From Streptomyces sp. NBC_01317 (lineage in GTDB: Bacteria > Actinomycetota > Actinomycetes > Streptomycetales > Streptomycetaceae): a stretch of 64,000 nt of DNA. This document shows, in pieces, positions 1 to 9,172 of the stretch. Location: contig NZ_CP108393.1 in assembly GCF_035961655.1 (NCBI RefSeq), forward strand, positions 124,001 through 188,000, given 5' to 3'. Under the pieces are notes generated by a model. The model made no database searches. It was given only the letters and a program-made list of their open reading frames with translations, and was not told the origin of the DNA. The position numbers were made by a program, and so were the translations under genes. How positions within the stretch are numbered: the first letter of the stretch is position 1; each line of letters opens with the position of its first letter.

Positions 1-3000
1 GCCCGTTCAGCGACGACGCGAGCGGCACGATCGGCGCGAGCGGGGTCGGGGTGGTGGTCCTCAAACCGCTCCGGCTGGCGGAGCGCGACGGCGACACCGT
101 GTACGCGGTCATCACCGGCTCGGCCCTGAACAACGACGGCGCGGGCAAGCTCAGTTACGCCGCGCCCTCGCTCGCCGGCCAGCGCGAGGTGATCCGTACC
201 GCGCTGCGGCGCAGCGGCCGCACCAGCGCCGATCTGGGGTACGTGGAGGCACACGGCACCGGCACCCCGCTCGGCGATCCGGTCGAGGTCGGCGCGCTGC
301 GCCAGGCGTACGACCTGGCCGAGCCGGACCGCTGCGCCCTCGCTTCGGTCAAGAGCCAGATCGGGCACCTCGGCGCCGCCGCCGGGGTGGTCGGGCTCGT
401 ACGGGCCACGCTGGCGGTCCATCACGGTGTGATCCCGCCCAACGTCGATTTCCACCGGATCAATCCGCAGATCGGCGAAGACCTCGCACCGTTCCACATC
501 CCGACCGGGGCCCTGCCATGGCCCGAGGGACGTCCGCGCGTGGCGGCGGTGAGCAGCTTCGGCATCGGTGGCACCAACGCCCATCTGGTCCTGGAGCGGC
601 GAGAGGTGGCGGAGCCAAGAGCGTGGCCGGCGGCCGTACCGTGTCTGGTGCTGTCCGGCGACAGTACGGCCGCCCTGCGCGCCGACGCCGCCCGGATCGC
701 GGATCATCTGGCCGCCCGGCCCGACACGTACGAGCGGGTGCTGCGCCACCTCCAGGCGGGCCGTCCCGCCCTGCGACGGCGTGCGGCATCGGTCTGCGCG
801 GACGCGGGGGCGGCGGTGGCGTGGCTGCGCGAAGTCGCCACCTCTGACGACGAGTTGTCCGGGCTCGGGGAAACGACCCCGTCCGGGGCGTCGGACCTGC
901 CGGGTGATGCGGGTACGGACCCCGCCGCCGGGGTGTTGTCCGCTGAGGAGCACACCGCGGGGACGCTGGCCGCCGCCTGGGCGGCGGGCCGGTCGGTCCG
1001 GTGGCCCGACGGGCCGGCCCAGGCGCCGTGGGACTTCCCGCCGCCCGCCTTCGAGCTGTCCGACCACACCTTCGCCCGCGCCACGCCCGGCACCACCGGG
1101 ACGCCGTCCGACGACGCCGCACCACGGCGGCTCCCCGAGGGTGACTGGCTGCACCAGCCGGGCTGGGTACGGCTGCGCCGCGCCGGGGCCGGAGCCCGTA
1201 CCCCCTCCGGGCGGGTGCTGGTGGTCCTGACCGCCACACCGTCGGGGCCGGAGACGTGGCGGGCCTTCGAGCCGAGCCACGCCCGCGTGATCCGCGTCAG
1301 TGCCGCCGACGCCTTCGCCCGGCTCGCCGAGGACAATTACGCGGTGGACCCCGCCGACCCCGCCTCGGTGCGGCAGTTGCTCGACGCGCTGGAACCGGTC
1401 GCACGGGGTGGTGTCGACTGGTTGCACACGCTGCCGCTGGCCGTCGAGGGAACGGTGGACGAGCGCACACTCGCCCAAGCGCGCTGGGCGTGCCTGGACA
1501 CCTCCGCCGCGCTGCTGCGCGCCCTGGCCGAGGCGCCCGCGGCCCCGGACGTGCGCGTCTGGTGGGTCTCGTACAGCGCCCAGCCGGTCGAAGGGCCGGT
1601 CAGGCGGCCGGAGTTGGGGCTGCTGGCCGGTGCGGGTGAGGTGGTACGCCAGGAGACCGGTGCGACCGGTCACTGGCTCGACCTGCCCGGGTCCGATCCG
1701 GCAGGGTGGGCGGCGGTGCTGCCGACGATCCTGGCGGAGGCCGACACCTCGGCCGTCCTGCCCCGGCGGCTGGCCCTCCGGGACGGGTACTGGTGGCATC
1801 AGACCGTCCAGTCCGTCGGTGCCCCGGCCGCGTACGACTCCGCCCAGGGCCTGCTGTCCGGCGGACCGGAGGCCGCGGAAGCACCCGGTGTCCAGCTGAT
1901 CCTGGGCGGCACCGGTGGTATCGGGGCGAGTATCGCGTCCTGGCTGCTGGAGCGGACCGACTGCCGGGTGGTTTTGTTGGCGCGCCGGCCGCGGCTCCCG
2001 GAGACCCTGGCGCGCTGGGCCGACCGGGTCGACCTGGTCGAGGGAGACCTCGCCGGGGAGACGTCCGACGTACTCCTGAACCGGCTCGCGCCCCATCTCC
2101 CCGGGTTGCGAGGCATCGTCCACGCGGCGGGCACGGCGGCCGGCGGCCTGATCGTGCGCCGCGACGCGCGGGCGACGCACCTCGCCACGGCGGCCAAGCT
2201 GCACGGCGCGCTGCTCATGGAGCGCCTGATCGCCGACCACCGGCCCGCCTACGCGGCCTACTGCTCCTCGATGGCCACGCTGTTCGGTGGCGTCGGCCAG
2301 TTCGACTACGCGGCGGCCAACGGGGTGTTGGACGGCTTCGCCCGGTACCGCGCCGGCGATACGGAGACCACACTCCGTATCGGAATCGGCTGGGACGTGT
2401 GGCAGGAGGTGGGCATGGCCCGGGACACCCTGCACGCGGACGCCCGCCACCAGGCGCACGTCGCGGTCGGGCTGACGGTGGAGGAGGGACGGCGGGTCTT
2501 CGGGCACGCGCTGGAACTCCAGTTGCCGCAGCTCATGGTGTCCACCACGGCCGTCGACCGGGCTCACGCCTTCTACGAGCCGGGGGCGTCCAGGACATCG
2601 GCATCGGCATCGGCATCGGCATCGGCATCGGCGGCAGCCTCCACGGCGACCGTGACCGGGCCCGTGCGGGAAACCGCACCCGCCGTCGAGCAACTGACCG
2701 AGGTCGTCTGCCGCCTGCTGGGCCTCGACTCGCTCGACCCCACCGTGTCCCTCTACGACCTGGGCGCGGACTCCCTCACCCTGCTGGACCTGATCTCCGA
2801 GATCAAGCGCCTGTACGACGTGGAGCTGGCGCTGTTCCACCTCAGCCACCAGGTCACCCTCGACGACCTGCTGGCGCTGCTCGACCGCTCCCCGGACACC
2901 GGTCCCTCCCCCGGCGATCCGGTGACGGTCGAGGTCTGGCAGGCGGGGTCGGGGCGCGACCTGCTCTGCCTGGTCCACCCGGTGGGCGGTGACATCCAGG

Positions 3001-3740
3001 CGTACCGCGCGCTGGTCTCGGCGCTCGAACCCCAGCTGACCGTCTGTCTCATCGCCGACCCCGCCCTGCTCCACCCCGAGCTGCCGGCCTGGTCCGTCGC
3101 CGAACGGGCCGCCCGCTACCACACCGCGCTGGAGGCGCGCTTCCCCCACGGGGAGTGGCGGTGGCGACTGGCGGGCTGGTCGTTCGGCGCGTGGGTGGCG
3201 CTGTCGATGGCGGCCGAGGCGGAGACGGCGGGCCGTCCCACGGACGGGCTGTACCTCCTCGACCCGCCACCCCCCGGCGCGGGGCCGGCCCTCGGCGCCT
3301 ACGACGAGGAGGAGATCCGCGCGGTGTTCGCCCACGAGCTGGCACAGGCCGACGGCCGGGGCCCGGCGGGCGGGAACGGCGGCGAGGACGGCGCCGGTAC
3401 GGGTGAGGAGGGCAGGCGGAGTACGGCGGGCAAGGTGGCGACGGCCTACGCCGAGCGGCTCGCGCACTGCTGCCGGGCCAACCTCGCCACCCTGCGGGAC
3501 CACGAACCGCCCCGGCTGACCCGCACGCCCAGCATCCTCTGGCTGGCGAGCGAATCGGTGCCCGGCCTGCCGTCGCCGGAATCCCCGGAGAGCCAGGCGC
3601 GTGCCTGGCAGGCGTACCTGCCGGAGCCCTCGCACTGGGAGTCCGTGGAGACCACGCACTACGACCTCGTCAAACCGCCCCACGTGAAGCACGTGGCCGA
3701 GGCCGTGAACACCGGTTCTCCACCTTTCTCCTCCGAGTGA
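1..3740 (+). CDS. AT-less modular polyketide synthase, terminal module (KS-KR-ACP-TE), 5' end outside window
   Basis: The reading frame is open from base 3, so the N-terminus lies outside the window. Visible domains in order are: the C-terminal part of a ketosynthase (His in EAHGTGTP at about residue 84, second His in KSQIGHLG at about 122), a post-KS linker, a ketoreductase (GGTGGIG near 636, catalytic Tyr in FDYAAAN near 769), an (SA)n linker, an acyl carrier domain (GADSL, Ser near 924) and a thioesterase (GWSFGAW, Ser near 1060; likely catalytic His in THYDL near 1219). No acyltransferase domain is visible between KS and KR, so extender units are presumably loaded by an AT acting in trans or lying upstream. 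The KR lacks an obvious LDD motif, which suggests A-type stereochemistry (inference). The thioesterase marks this as the last module, releasing the finished chain. GSCFA and TauD genes follow on the same strand. Confidence 0.92.
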   Translation, partial: PFSDDASGTIGASGVGVVVLKPLRLAERDGDTVYAVITGSALNNDGAGKLSYAAPSLAGQREVIRTALRRSGRTSADLGYVEAHGTGTPLGDPVEVGALRQAYDLAEPDRCALASVKSQIGHLGAAAGVVGLVRATLAVHHGVIPPNVDFHRINPQIGEDLAPFHIPTGALPWPEGRPRVAAVSSFGIGGTNAHLVLERREVAEPRAWPAAVPCLVLSGDSTAALRADAARIADHLAARPDTYERVLRHLQAGRPALRRRAASVCADAGAAVAWLREVATSDDELSGLGETTPSGASDLPGDAGTDPAAGVLSAEEHTAGTLAAAWAAGRSVRWPDGPAQAPWDFPPPAFELSDHTFARATPGTTGTPSDDAAPRRLPEGDWLHQPGWVRLRRAGAGARTPSGRVLVVLTATPSGPETWRAFEPSHARVIRVSAADAFARLAEDNYAVDPADPASVRQLLDALEPVARGGVDWLHTLPLAVEGTVDERTLAQARWACLDTSAALLRALAEAPAAPDVRVWWVSYSAQPVEGPVRRPELGLLAGAGEVVRQETGATGHWLDLPGSDPAGWAAVLPTILAEADTSAVLPRRLALRDGYWWHQTVQSVGAPAAYDSAQGLLSGGPEAAEAPGVQLILGGTGGIGASIASWLLERTDCRVVLLARRPRLPETLARWADRVDLVEGDLAGETSDVLLNRLAPHLPGLRGIVHAAGTAAGGLIVRRDARATHLATAAKLHGALLMERLIADHRPAYAAYCSSMATLFGGVGQFDYAAANGVLDGFARYRAGDTETTLRIGIGWDVWQEVGMARDTLHADARHQAHVAVGLTVEEGRRVFGHALELQLPQLMVSTTAVDRAHAFYEPGASRTSASASASASASAAASTATVTGPVRETAPAVEQLTEVVCRLLGLDSLDPTVSLYDLGADSLTLLDLISEIKRLYDVELALFHLSHQVTLDDLLALLDRSPDTGPSPGDPVTVEVWQAGSGRDLLCLVHPVGGDIQAYRALVSALEPQLTVCLIADPALLHPELPAWSVAERAARYHTALEARFPHGEWRWRLAGWSFGAWVALSMAAEAETAGRPTDGLYLLDPPPPGAGPALGAYDEEEIRAVFAHELAQADGRGPAGGNGGEDGAGTGEEGRRSTAGKVATAYAERLAHCCRANLATLRDHEPPRLTRTPSILWLASESVPGLPSPESPESQARAWQAYLPEPSHWESVETTHYDLVKPPHVKHVAEAVNTGSPPFSSE
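2596..2631 (+). repeat. Six tandem copies of the hexamer CATCGG inside the PKS gene
   Basis: Six perfect head-to-tail copies of CATCGG lie in the linker between the KR and ACP domains and encode alternating Ser-Ala. Because the unit is six bases, copy-number change by slippage would lengthen or shorten the linker without breaking the frame. Confidence 0.9.
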
Positions 3741-3813
3741 CCCACGCCCCGCAGCACCCCTGCCCCTACCTGCCCTGCCCCCGACCGTGCCCTCGTCCGA
3801 GGAAGAGACCTCC

Positions 3814-4920
3814 GTGCACCCCTACGAGTCACTACCGGCGCGCTCCCTCTGGCGCTCCGCCGTCGCCGAGGCCGATCCGACGCACCTCGCCGGGCTGTGG
3901 ACACCGGCGTTCTCCCTCGGGCAGGACGACCCGATCCTCACCGCAGGCTCCTCCTTCGCCGGCCACATCGGGCCCGCCCTGCTGGCGGAGGGCATGAAGT
4001 GGTACGACGCCGAGCCCGCGCCGCCGGGTCTGACGGAGGAGGAGCGCCGGGACCGGCACTACGGCCGGTCCTCGTTCCGAACCGGCGACATCTCCACCGC
4101 CGCCGGCCTGCGGCAGTGGCTGACCTGGGCCTTCCCCGGCGAGGTGCCGCCGGAGGAGCGCACGGAACCCGGCGAGGTCCGGAGCGAGGACGGCCGCCAC
4201 CACGATCCGTTCCGTCCCGCTGTCGAGCCCGGCGGGTACGCCACGCCGGACGCGGTACGGGACGCGCGCCGCACGACCCTCGCCGCCATACGTGACGGCG
4301 TGACCCGGGCGAGCTGTCTGATCTTCACCCTGGGACGGACCGAGGCGTGGCGGGACCGCGCGACCGGCCTCACGTACCCGGTGTGTCCCGGCACCGTGCG
4401 CGGCACGTTCGACGCCGAACGGCACGTGTTCCACAACTTCACCTTCACCGAGGTGCACCGCGACCTCTCCGCCGCCGTCGCGCTCGCCCGGCGCGTCAAC
4501 CCGGGGCTGCGCGTGCTCCTCACCGTCTCGCCGGTACCGCTCACCGCCACCGCGACGGGTGGTCACGCCCTCACCGCGAACACCTACTCCAAGTCCGTGC
4601 TGCGCGCGGTCGCGGGCCAGCTCGCCCAGGAACTCGACCACGTCGACTACTTCCCGTCGTACGAGATCGTCACCGGCTTTCCCTTCGGCGGGACGTCCTT
4701 CGAGCGGAACATGCGCTCGGTCAGGCCGGACGGTGTGGCCCTGGTCATGTGGCACCTCTTCGCCGGGCTCGGCGTGCCGACCGGGCCGCGGCCGGAGCCC
4801 CGTACCACCGCCGTCCCCTCGCCGCCCGTCCCCGCCCGAACCGCCACGCGAGAGGAGTTCCGGTGCGATGACGCCGTACTCGACTACTACCACCAGAGCC
4901 CGGTTCCTCCCGCCCGGTGA
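3814..4920 (+). CDS. GSCFA-domain protein (putative lipase/hydrolase-like), Cys replaced by Ser
   Basis: The protein (about 368 aa) matches the GSCFA family by its N-terminal TAGSSFAGHIG segment and by IFTLGRTEAWRD in the middle, followed by a TVSPVPL segment and a conserved C-terminal SVRPDG. The family name comes from a G-S-C-F-A motif. Here it reads G-S-S-F-A, with Ser near residue 47 in place of Cys. The GTG start at 3814 was chosen because AGGAAGAG sits 6 bases upstream; an in-frame GTG at 3787 has no comparable site. The gene lies 73 bases after the PKS stop and before the dioxygenase gene, so it is probably part of the same biosynthetic operon. The biochemical role of GSCFA proteins is poorly defined, and a role in chain processing is only inference. 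Confidence 0.8.
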   Translation: MHPYESLPARSLWRSAVAEADPTHLAGLWTPAFSLGQDDPILTAGSSFAGHIGPALLAEGMKWYDAEPAPPGLTEEERRDRHYGRSSFRTGDISTAAGLRQWLTWAFPGEVPPEERTEPGEVRSEDGRHHDPFRPAVEPGGYATPDAVRDARRTTLAAIRDGVTRASCLIFTLGRTEAWRDRATGLTYPVCPGTVRGTFDAERHVFHNFTFTEVHRDLSAAVALARRVNPGLRVLLTVSPVPLTATATGGHALTANTYSKSVLRAVAGQLAQELDHVDYFPSYEIVTGFPFGGTSFERNMRSVRPDGVALVMWHLFAGLGVPTGPRPEPRTTAVPSPPVPARTATREEFRCDDAVLDYYHQSPVPPAR

Positions 4921-5010
4921 TTCCCCCGCCGGTGCGGTCGGGGCGGCGGCCTCGCGCCCGGCCGACAGCATTCACCGCACCTTCATCCACGCACCCCTCA
5001 GGAGGACGTC

Positions 5011-5883
5011 ATGGAACAGTTCGCGCTGGACGCGATCGAGCGCATCACCACCAGGCCGCCGGAGGTGTACGACACCATCGGCGTCTCCCCGCTGACGCCG
5101 CTGACCGGCGCCGAGGTGTCGGGCCTCGATCTCTCCAAGGAACTGACGGACGATCAGGTAACCGAGGTGAAAAGGGCGTTCCTCGCCCATCACGTGCTGG
5201 TGTTCCGCGACCAGACGCTGTCGGGCGAGGACCACAAGCGCTTCGCCGGGCACTTCGGCGATCTGCACCCCGTGGAACCCCCGCCCGAGGAAGGCGACCC
5301 GTACATCCTGGAGGTCGTGGCGACCAAGGACTCACGGGCCGTCGCCGGGGCCGGCTGGCACGCCGACGGCACCGCCGACGCGGAACCGTCGCTCGGGTCG
5401 ATGCTCCACGTCACCCGCACCCCGGAACTCGGCAGTGGCGGTGACACCCTCTTCGCCAACATGCACCTGGCCTACGAGAGCCTGTCCCCGGCGATACGGA
5501 CGCTCCTGGACGACCTGACCGCCGTGCACGACGGGCTGATCGCGTGGCAGGGGCACACCCCGCCGCCCGGATACGTCGTGGCCAAGTCGGAGCACCCGGT
5601 GATCCCCCGCCACCCCGAGACCGGGCGGAAGCTGCTGTTCGTCAACGGCGCCTACACCTCGCACATCCCGCAGCTCTCGCGCGCCGAGAGCAAGGCGGTG
5701 CTGGAGATGCTGTACGCGCACATCGCGACCACGCCCATGCTGCACGTCCGGGTGCGGTGGGAGCCCGGCACCCTGGTGTTCTGGGACAACCGGTGTGTCC
5801 AGCACCACGCGACGTGGGACTACTTCCCGCACTCACGCTACGGCCGGCGCGTCGCCATCAACGGCACCCGGCCGCGGGCCTGA
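5011..5883 (+). CDS. TauD/TfdA-family Fe(II)/2-oxoglutarate dioxygenase
   Basis: A 290-aa protein of usual family length. The iron-binding facial triad is visible: His117 and Asp119 in WHADGT, and a distal His in QHHATWDY (265/266). Arg residues in SRYGRRVAIN (around 277-281) fit 2-oxoglutarate binding. The family couples decarboxylation of 2-oxoglutarate to hydroxylation, desaturation or C-S/C-N cleavage of a substrate. Placed as the third gene after a terminal PKS module and a GSCFA gene, it is most likely a tailoring oxygenase of that pathway rather than a taurine-scavenging enzyme, since no sulfonate transport genes are near. The start codon has GGAGG a few bases upstream. Confidence 0.9.
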   Translation: MEQFALDAIERITTRPPEVYDTIGVSPLTPLTGAEVSGLDLSKELTDDQVTEVKRAFLAHHVLVFRDQTLSGEDHKRFAGHFGDLHPVEPPPEEGDPYILEVVATKDSRAVAGAGWHADGTADAEPSLGSMLHVTRTPELGSGGDTLFANMHLAYESLSPAIRTLLDDLTAVHDGLIAWQGHTPPPGYVVAKSEHPVIPRHPETGRKLLFVNGAYTSHIPQLSRAESKAVLEMLYAHIATTPMLHVRVRWEPGTLVFWDNRCVQHHATWDYFPHSRYGRRVAINGTRPRA

Positions 5884-6143
5884 CGGACCTCCTGGCGCCG
5901 GTCCCTCGGGGCGGGACGCGGCGCCAGGTACGGGCCCGGGCGGAACCGTTCCTTCGAGGCGCGCCAACGCGTCGTGGAGACACCGGGACCGGTCCTCCGA
6001 TGCGGTAGCGTCCTGCCCGTCGAACAGCGCGCCGACGCCCGGGCCGACGGGGTGATCCGCCCACGCGGCTCATTCCGTGCCTTGCCGGGAAAATGTGCAG
6101 CCGGGACCATCGTGTCCCTGGCCCCCCATCATCGGAGGACGTT

Positions 6144-7022
6144 GTGAACAGCAAAATCGCCCGGCGCATCCGCGTGATCGCTGTCGCGTCCGGCCTGCTG
6201 GCCGCCAGCGCCCTCGCCGCTCCGGCGGCGGCGGACGGACCCGCCGCGGCCCACGGGACCCTGACCGCCTCCGAGTTCGCGGCGGCCGACGCCTCCCTGC
6301 GGGCGGCCGACGTCGCGGGTTCCGCGTGGCACGCCGACACCGGGGGCGGGAAGGTCGTCGTCACGGTGGACAGCAGGGTGGACGCGGCCGGGGTCACGAA
6401 GCTCCGGAGGGCCGTCAAAGTCCCGGCGGGCGCGCTGGAGATCACCCGTACGCCGGGCCGGTTCACCCCGCTCATCGCCGGCGGCGAGGCCATCACCGGC
6501 GGCGGCGTGCGCTGCTCGCTCGGCTTCAACGTGCAGAGCGGTACGGGGGTGAAGTACGGGCTCACCGCCGGTCACTGCACGAACGGCAGCTCCACGTGGA
6601 GCATCGGCATCCGTGCCGGCAGCAGCTTCCCCGGCAACGACTACGGCCTGATCCGGCACTCCGACCCGGCCGCCGCGGACGGCAGGGTCTATCTGCACAA
6701 CGGCACCTACCAGGACATCACCAGCGCGGGCAGCGCCGTGGTCGGACAGCCCGTCTGCTTCAGCGGCGCCACCTCCGGCGTGCACTGCGGTACGGTCACC
6801 GCGCTCAACGCGACCGTCAACTACGGGTCCGGCGGGATCGTCTCCGGACTGGGCGGGACCAACGTCTGCGCCGCGCCCGGCGACAGCGGCGGCTCGGTCT
6901 TCCAGGGCAGCACCGCCATCGGCCTGATCTCGGGCGGCAGCGGCACCTGCTCGACGGGCGGGGTGACGTACTACCAGCCGATCCTCGAACCGCTCGCCGC
7001 CTACGGTCTGAGCGTCTTCTGA
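6144..7022 (+). CDS. Secreted S1-family serine protease, streptogrisin-like
   Basis: Pre-pro-protease of about 292 aa. A signal peptide (Arg-rich N-terminus, hydrophobic core, APAAA region) is followed by a short propeptide and a mature chymotrypsin-fold domain starting near IAGGEAITGGG. The catalytic triad is visible as His in TAGHC, Asp in NDYGLI and Ser in GDSGGS, and Cys residues near each are placed for disulfides. Family members (streptogrisins A/B, alpha-lytic protease relatives) are secreted, with the propeptide acting as folding chaperone. The GTG start at 6144 is preferred because GGAGG lies 5 bases upstream; an in-frame ATG at 6093 would add an unlikely N-terminal extension. Confidence 0.92.
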   Translation: MNSKIARRIRVIAVASGLLAASALAAPAAADGPAAAHGTLTASEFAAADASLRAADVAGSAWHADTGGGKVVVTVDSRVDAAGVTKLRRAVKVPAGALEITRTPGRFTPLIAGGEAITGGGVRCSLGFNVQSGTGVKYGLTAGHCTNGSSTWSIGIRAGSSFPGNDYGLIRHSDPAAADGRVYLHNGTYQDITSAGSAVVGQPVCFSGATSGVHCGTVTALNATVNYGSGGIVSGLGGTNVCAAPGDSGGSVFQGSTAIGLISGGSGTCSTGGVTYYQPILEPLAAYGLSVF

Positions 7023-7096
7023 CCGGAGCGAGCGTCTTCCGGGCGGACCGCGCCCTGTGCGCGTGATCGGACGGTGTTCTCTGCGATGCTGGCGGG

Positions 7097-7861
7097 ATGC
7101 CGACCCCCGCCGTTCCTCCGGAGCCGGTGACGCCCGACCCGCCGCGGGCCGAGCCGAACCCGCTGCTCACCCAGTCGTGGCTCGATCTCGCCTTCCTCCA
7201 CTGGACGGTCGACCCGGCCGACGTGGCGCCGCTGTTGCCGTCCGGGACGGTCCCCGACCTCTTCGAGGGCCGGGCCTACGCGGGGCTGGTGGCCTTCCGG
7301 ATGCACCGCATCGGGTGGTTCCGGCTGCCCGGCCTTCCGTACCTGGGGACCTTCCCCGAGACCAACGTCCGGCTCTACTCGGTGGACGAGCGGGGCCGGC
7401 GCGGGGTGGTGTTCCGTTCCCTGGACGCCTCCCGGCTCCTCCCCGTGCTGGTCGGCCGGGCCGCCTTCAATCTGCCGTACGTGTGGGCCCGGATGAGCGT
7501 GGCCCGGGACGGTGACACGCTCACGTACGCGAGCAGGCGGCGCTGGCCGGGACCCCGGGGCGCGTACAGCAGGATCGGTCTGCGCGTCGGGGAACCGATC
7601 GCGGAGCCCAGTGCCCTGGAGCACTTCCTGACCGCGCGGTGGGGTATGCACAGTACCGTCCTCGGCCGTCCACTGTTCCTGCCGAACACCCACCCGCGCT
7701 GGCCGCTGCACCGCGCTGAGCTGGTCGAATACGGGGAGGATCTGATGGCGGCCGGCGGGCTGCCCGCGCCCGCCGGGGCTCCGGCGAGTGTGCTGTACTC
7801 GCCCGGAGTCCCCGTACGCTTCGGCCGCCCCGCCCGCGCGGAGGCACCGCCGGGGTCGTAG
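7097..7861 (+). CDS. YqjF/DUF2071-family protein
   Basis: A 254-aa soluble protein with the recognisable YqjF-like pattern: an N-terminal QSWLDLAFLHWTVDP segment, VAPLLPSGT, a GLVAFRMHRI strand, TNVRLYSVDERGRRGVVFRSLDAS, and the C-terminal SVLYSPGVPVRFGRP. The family's molecular function is not established. It is common as a single gene in actinomycetes. The ATG lies about 75 bases after the protease gene. No operon partner is evident. Confidence 0.82.
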   Translation: MPTPAVPPEPVTPDPPRAEPNPLLTQSWLDLAFLHWTVDPADVAPLLPSGTVPDLFEGRAYAGLVAFRMHRIGWFRLPGLPYLGTFPETNVRLYSVDERGRRGVVFRSLDASRLLPVLVGRAAFNLPYVWARMSVARDGDTLTYASRRRWPGPRGAYSRIGLRVGEPIAEPSALEHFLTARWGMHSTVLGRPLFLPNTHPRWPLHRAELVEYGEDLMAAGGLPAPAGAPASVLYSPGVPVRFGRPARAEAPPGS

Positions 7862-8263
7862 CCGGGCGCGACCGCGCCCCCGGGCCGGGCCTCGGTCGGC
7901 GGGTCCACAGACGGGTGGCACAGCTCACAGACGTTCCGGAACGTCGGGCGGAACCCAGTGAGTTGGCCACTCGTTCATCGGTATGTGGGTACGGAGGGGA
8001 AGCGGTCCCGCGCCCCCGGTGACCGCCCCTCCGCCCCCTACTTCGAGACCACCCCGGCCGGCGTTCCCCCGGATCGGCCAGGGGTCCCGCCCCGGCCGGG
8101 CTCCCCCACCTGAGCCGGCGCTCCCCCGCAGGCCCTCCTCCGGCGGTCGTACGCCCGGTACGACGACCCCACTCGATCGGGTGAAATCCGCCCAACTCGG
8201 GCAGCTCTTCGGCTTCAATGGAATCGCAGGCCCGTCCTCCGATCCCGTACCTGAGGAGTCGTC
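7862..8263. other. 402-bp intergenic region
   Basis: No gene or RNA was recognised here. It is C-rich in its middle part and presumably carries the promoter of the following amidase-like gene near its 3' end. No convincing terminator was seen. Confidence 0.5.
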
Positions 8264-9151
8264 ATGGCCGACCTCTGGATGCCCGGCGCCGAAAGACTAG
8301 ACATCAGGGACCACGCCCCCACGGACGGTGGGCCGGCGAAGGCCGTCGCGCACATCACCTGGGACAAGAACGCCACCGAGGCGAAGCCGCAGGCGCTCGT
8401 GCCGTACGACCGGCTGAGAACCTACTTCACCGAGGGAGGCAAGGGCGTCGCCCCGCACGTGCTGTGGGATCCCTTCGAGGGGAAGATCTGCCAGTTCGTA
8501 CCCGCGACCTCACGCTCCAAATCGCTCGCGGACGAACCCGGAGGCACCCGGACCAACCGCGCGGGCTCCGTCGTCCTCCAGATCGAGGCGCTCTTCTTCC
8601 CGTGGTGTGTCGTGGGCGGTAAGGCGTACGAATCGCTCCAGGACACCCCGTGCGAGGGCTGGGAGGCCCTGCACGCCTGGGTGAGGTCCTGGGGGGTGCC
8701 GGACATCTGGCCTATGGGACGGCCCACGGATTTCAGCTCGCACCGGGACGAAGAGGTCTGGCGGTCCGAGGCCGGGTGGTACGCGCACGCCCAGGTCCCG
8801 GAGAACACCCACCAGGATCCGGGCAGTTGGCCGCGCTTCCCCCAGGGCGACGGGGGCGGCGCGCAGGGCGGGGCGGTGAAGGCGTACGAACCGTTCCCCG
8901 GGTCCGCGTGGTTCACCGCGGGCCGCAGGAGCGCGATCGTGGCCCGGATGCACGACCGCCTGGTGGCGGTCGGATGCGACAGGTATCGCTTCTCGGCGGG
9001 CAAGGACACCCTCGGGTCCGGCGATGTCGCGTCGTACGAGGCATGGCAGCGGAAGTACTCGGCGGAGCACGGGAAGGGGTGGACGGGCTCCGCCCTCACC
9101 TGGCCCCCGGGGAAGGAGACCTGGGACGCGCTGAAGGTTCCGAGGAGGTGA
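8264..9151 (+). CDS. Peptidoglycan amidase-like / cell-wall-binding protein
   Basis: A 295-aa protein with no clear signal peptide. Residues about 1-200 resemble the N-acetylmuramoyl-L-alanine amidase/PGRP-like fold of phage-type lysins: an opening set of hydrophobic strands, and GWYAHAQVPENTHQDPGSW, in which His and Asp in the H-x-D-P-G pattern are typical zinc or active-site positions. The C-terminal 60 residues (YRFSAGKDTLGSGDVASYEAWQ, then W and LKVP) look like the peptidoglycan-binding module found at the end of many Streptomyces wall proteins. An expected GAC/GAG start context is present near CTGAGGAGTCGTC. The role could be wall hydrolysis or a phage-lysin relic. No holin or other phage genes are nearby. 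Confidence 0.6.
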   Translation: MADLWMPGAERLDIRDHAPTDGGPAKAVAHITWDKNATEAKPQALVPYDRLRTYFTEGGKGVAPHVLWDPFEGKICQFVPATSRSKSLADEPGGTRTNRAGSVVLQIEALFFPWCVVGGKAYESLQDTPCEGWEALHAWVRSWGVPDIWPMGRPTDFSSHRDEEVWRSEAGWYAHAQVPENTHQDPGSWPRFPQGDGGGAQGGAVKAYEPFPGSAWFTAGRRSAIVARMHDRLVAVGCDRYRFSAGKDTLGSGDVASYEAWQRKYSAEHGKGWTGSALTWPPGKETWDALKVPRR

Positions 9152-9172
9152 CGGAGCCCGGGCCTGCCCCGC

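Noticed and set aside
570..1860. Acyltransferase domain between KS and KR of the PKS
   Set aside because: No GHSxG-type motif or AT length is present; the sequence is a post-KS linker and the KR structural half.
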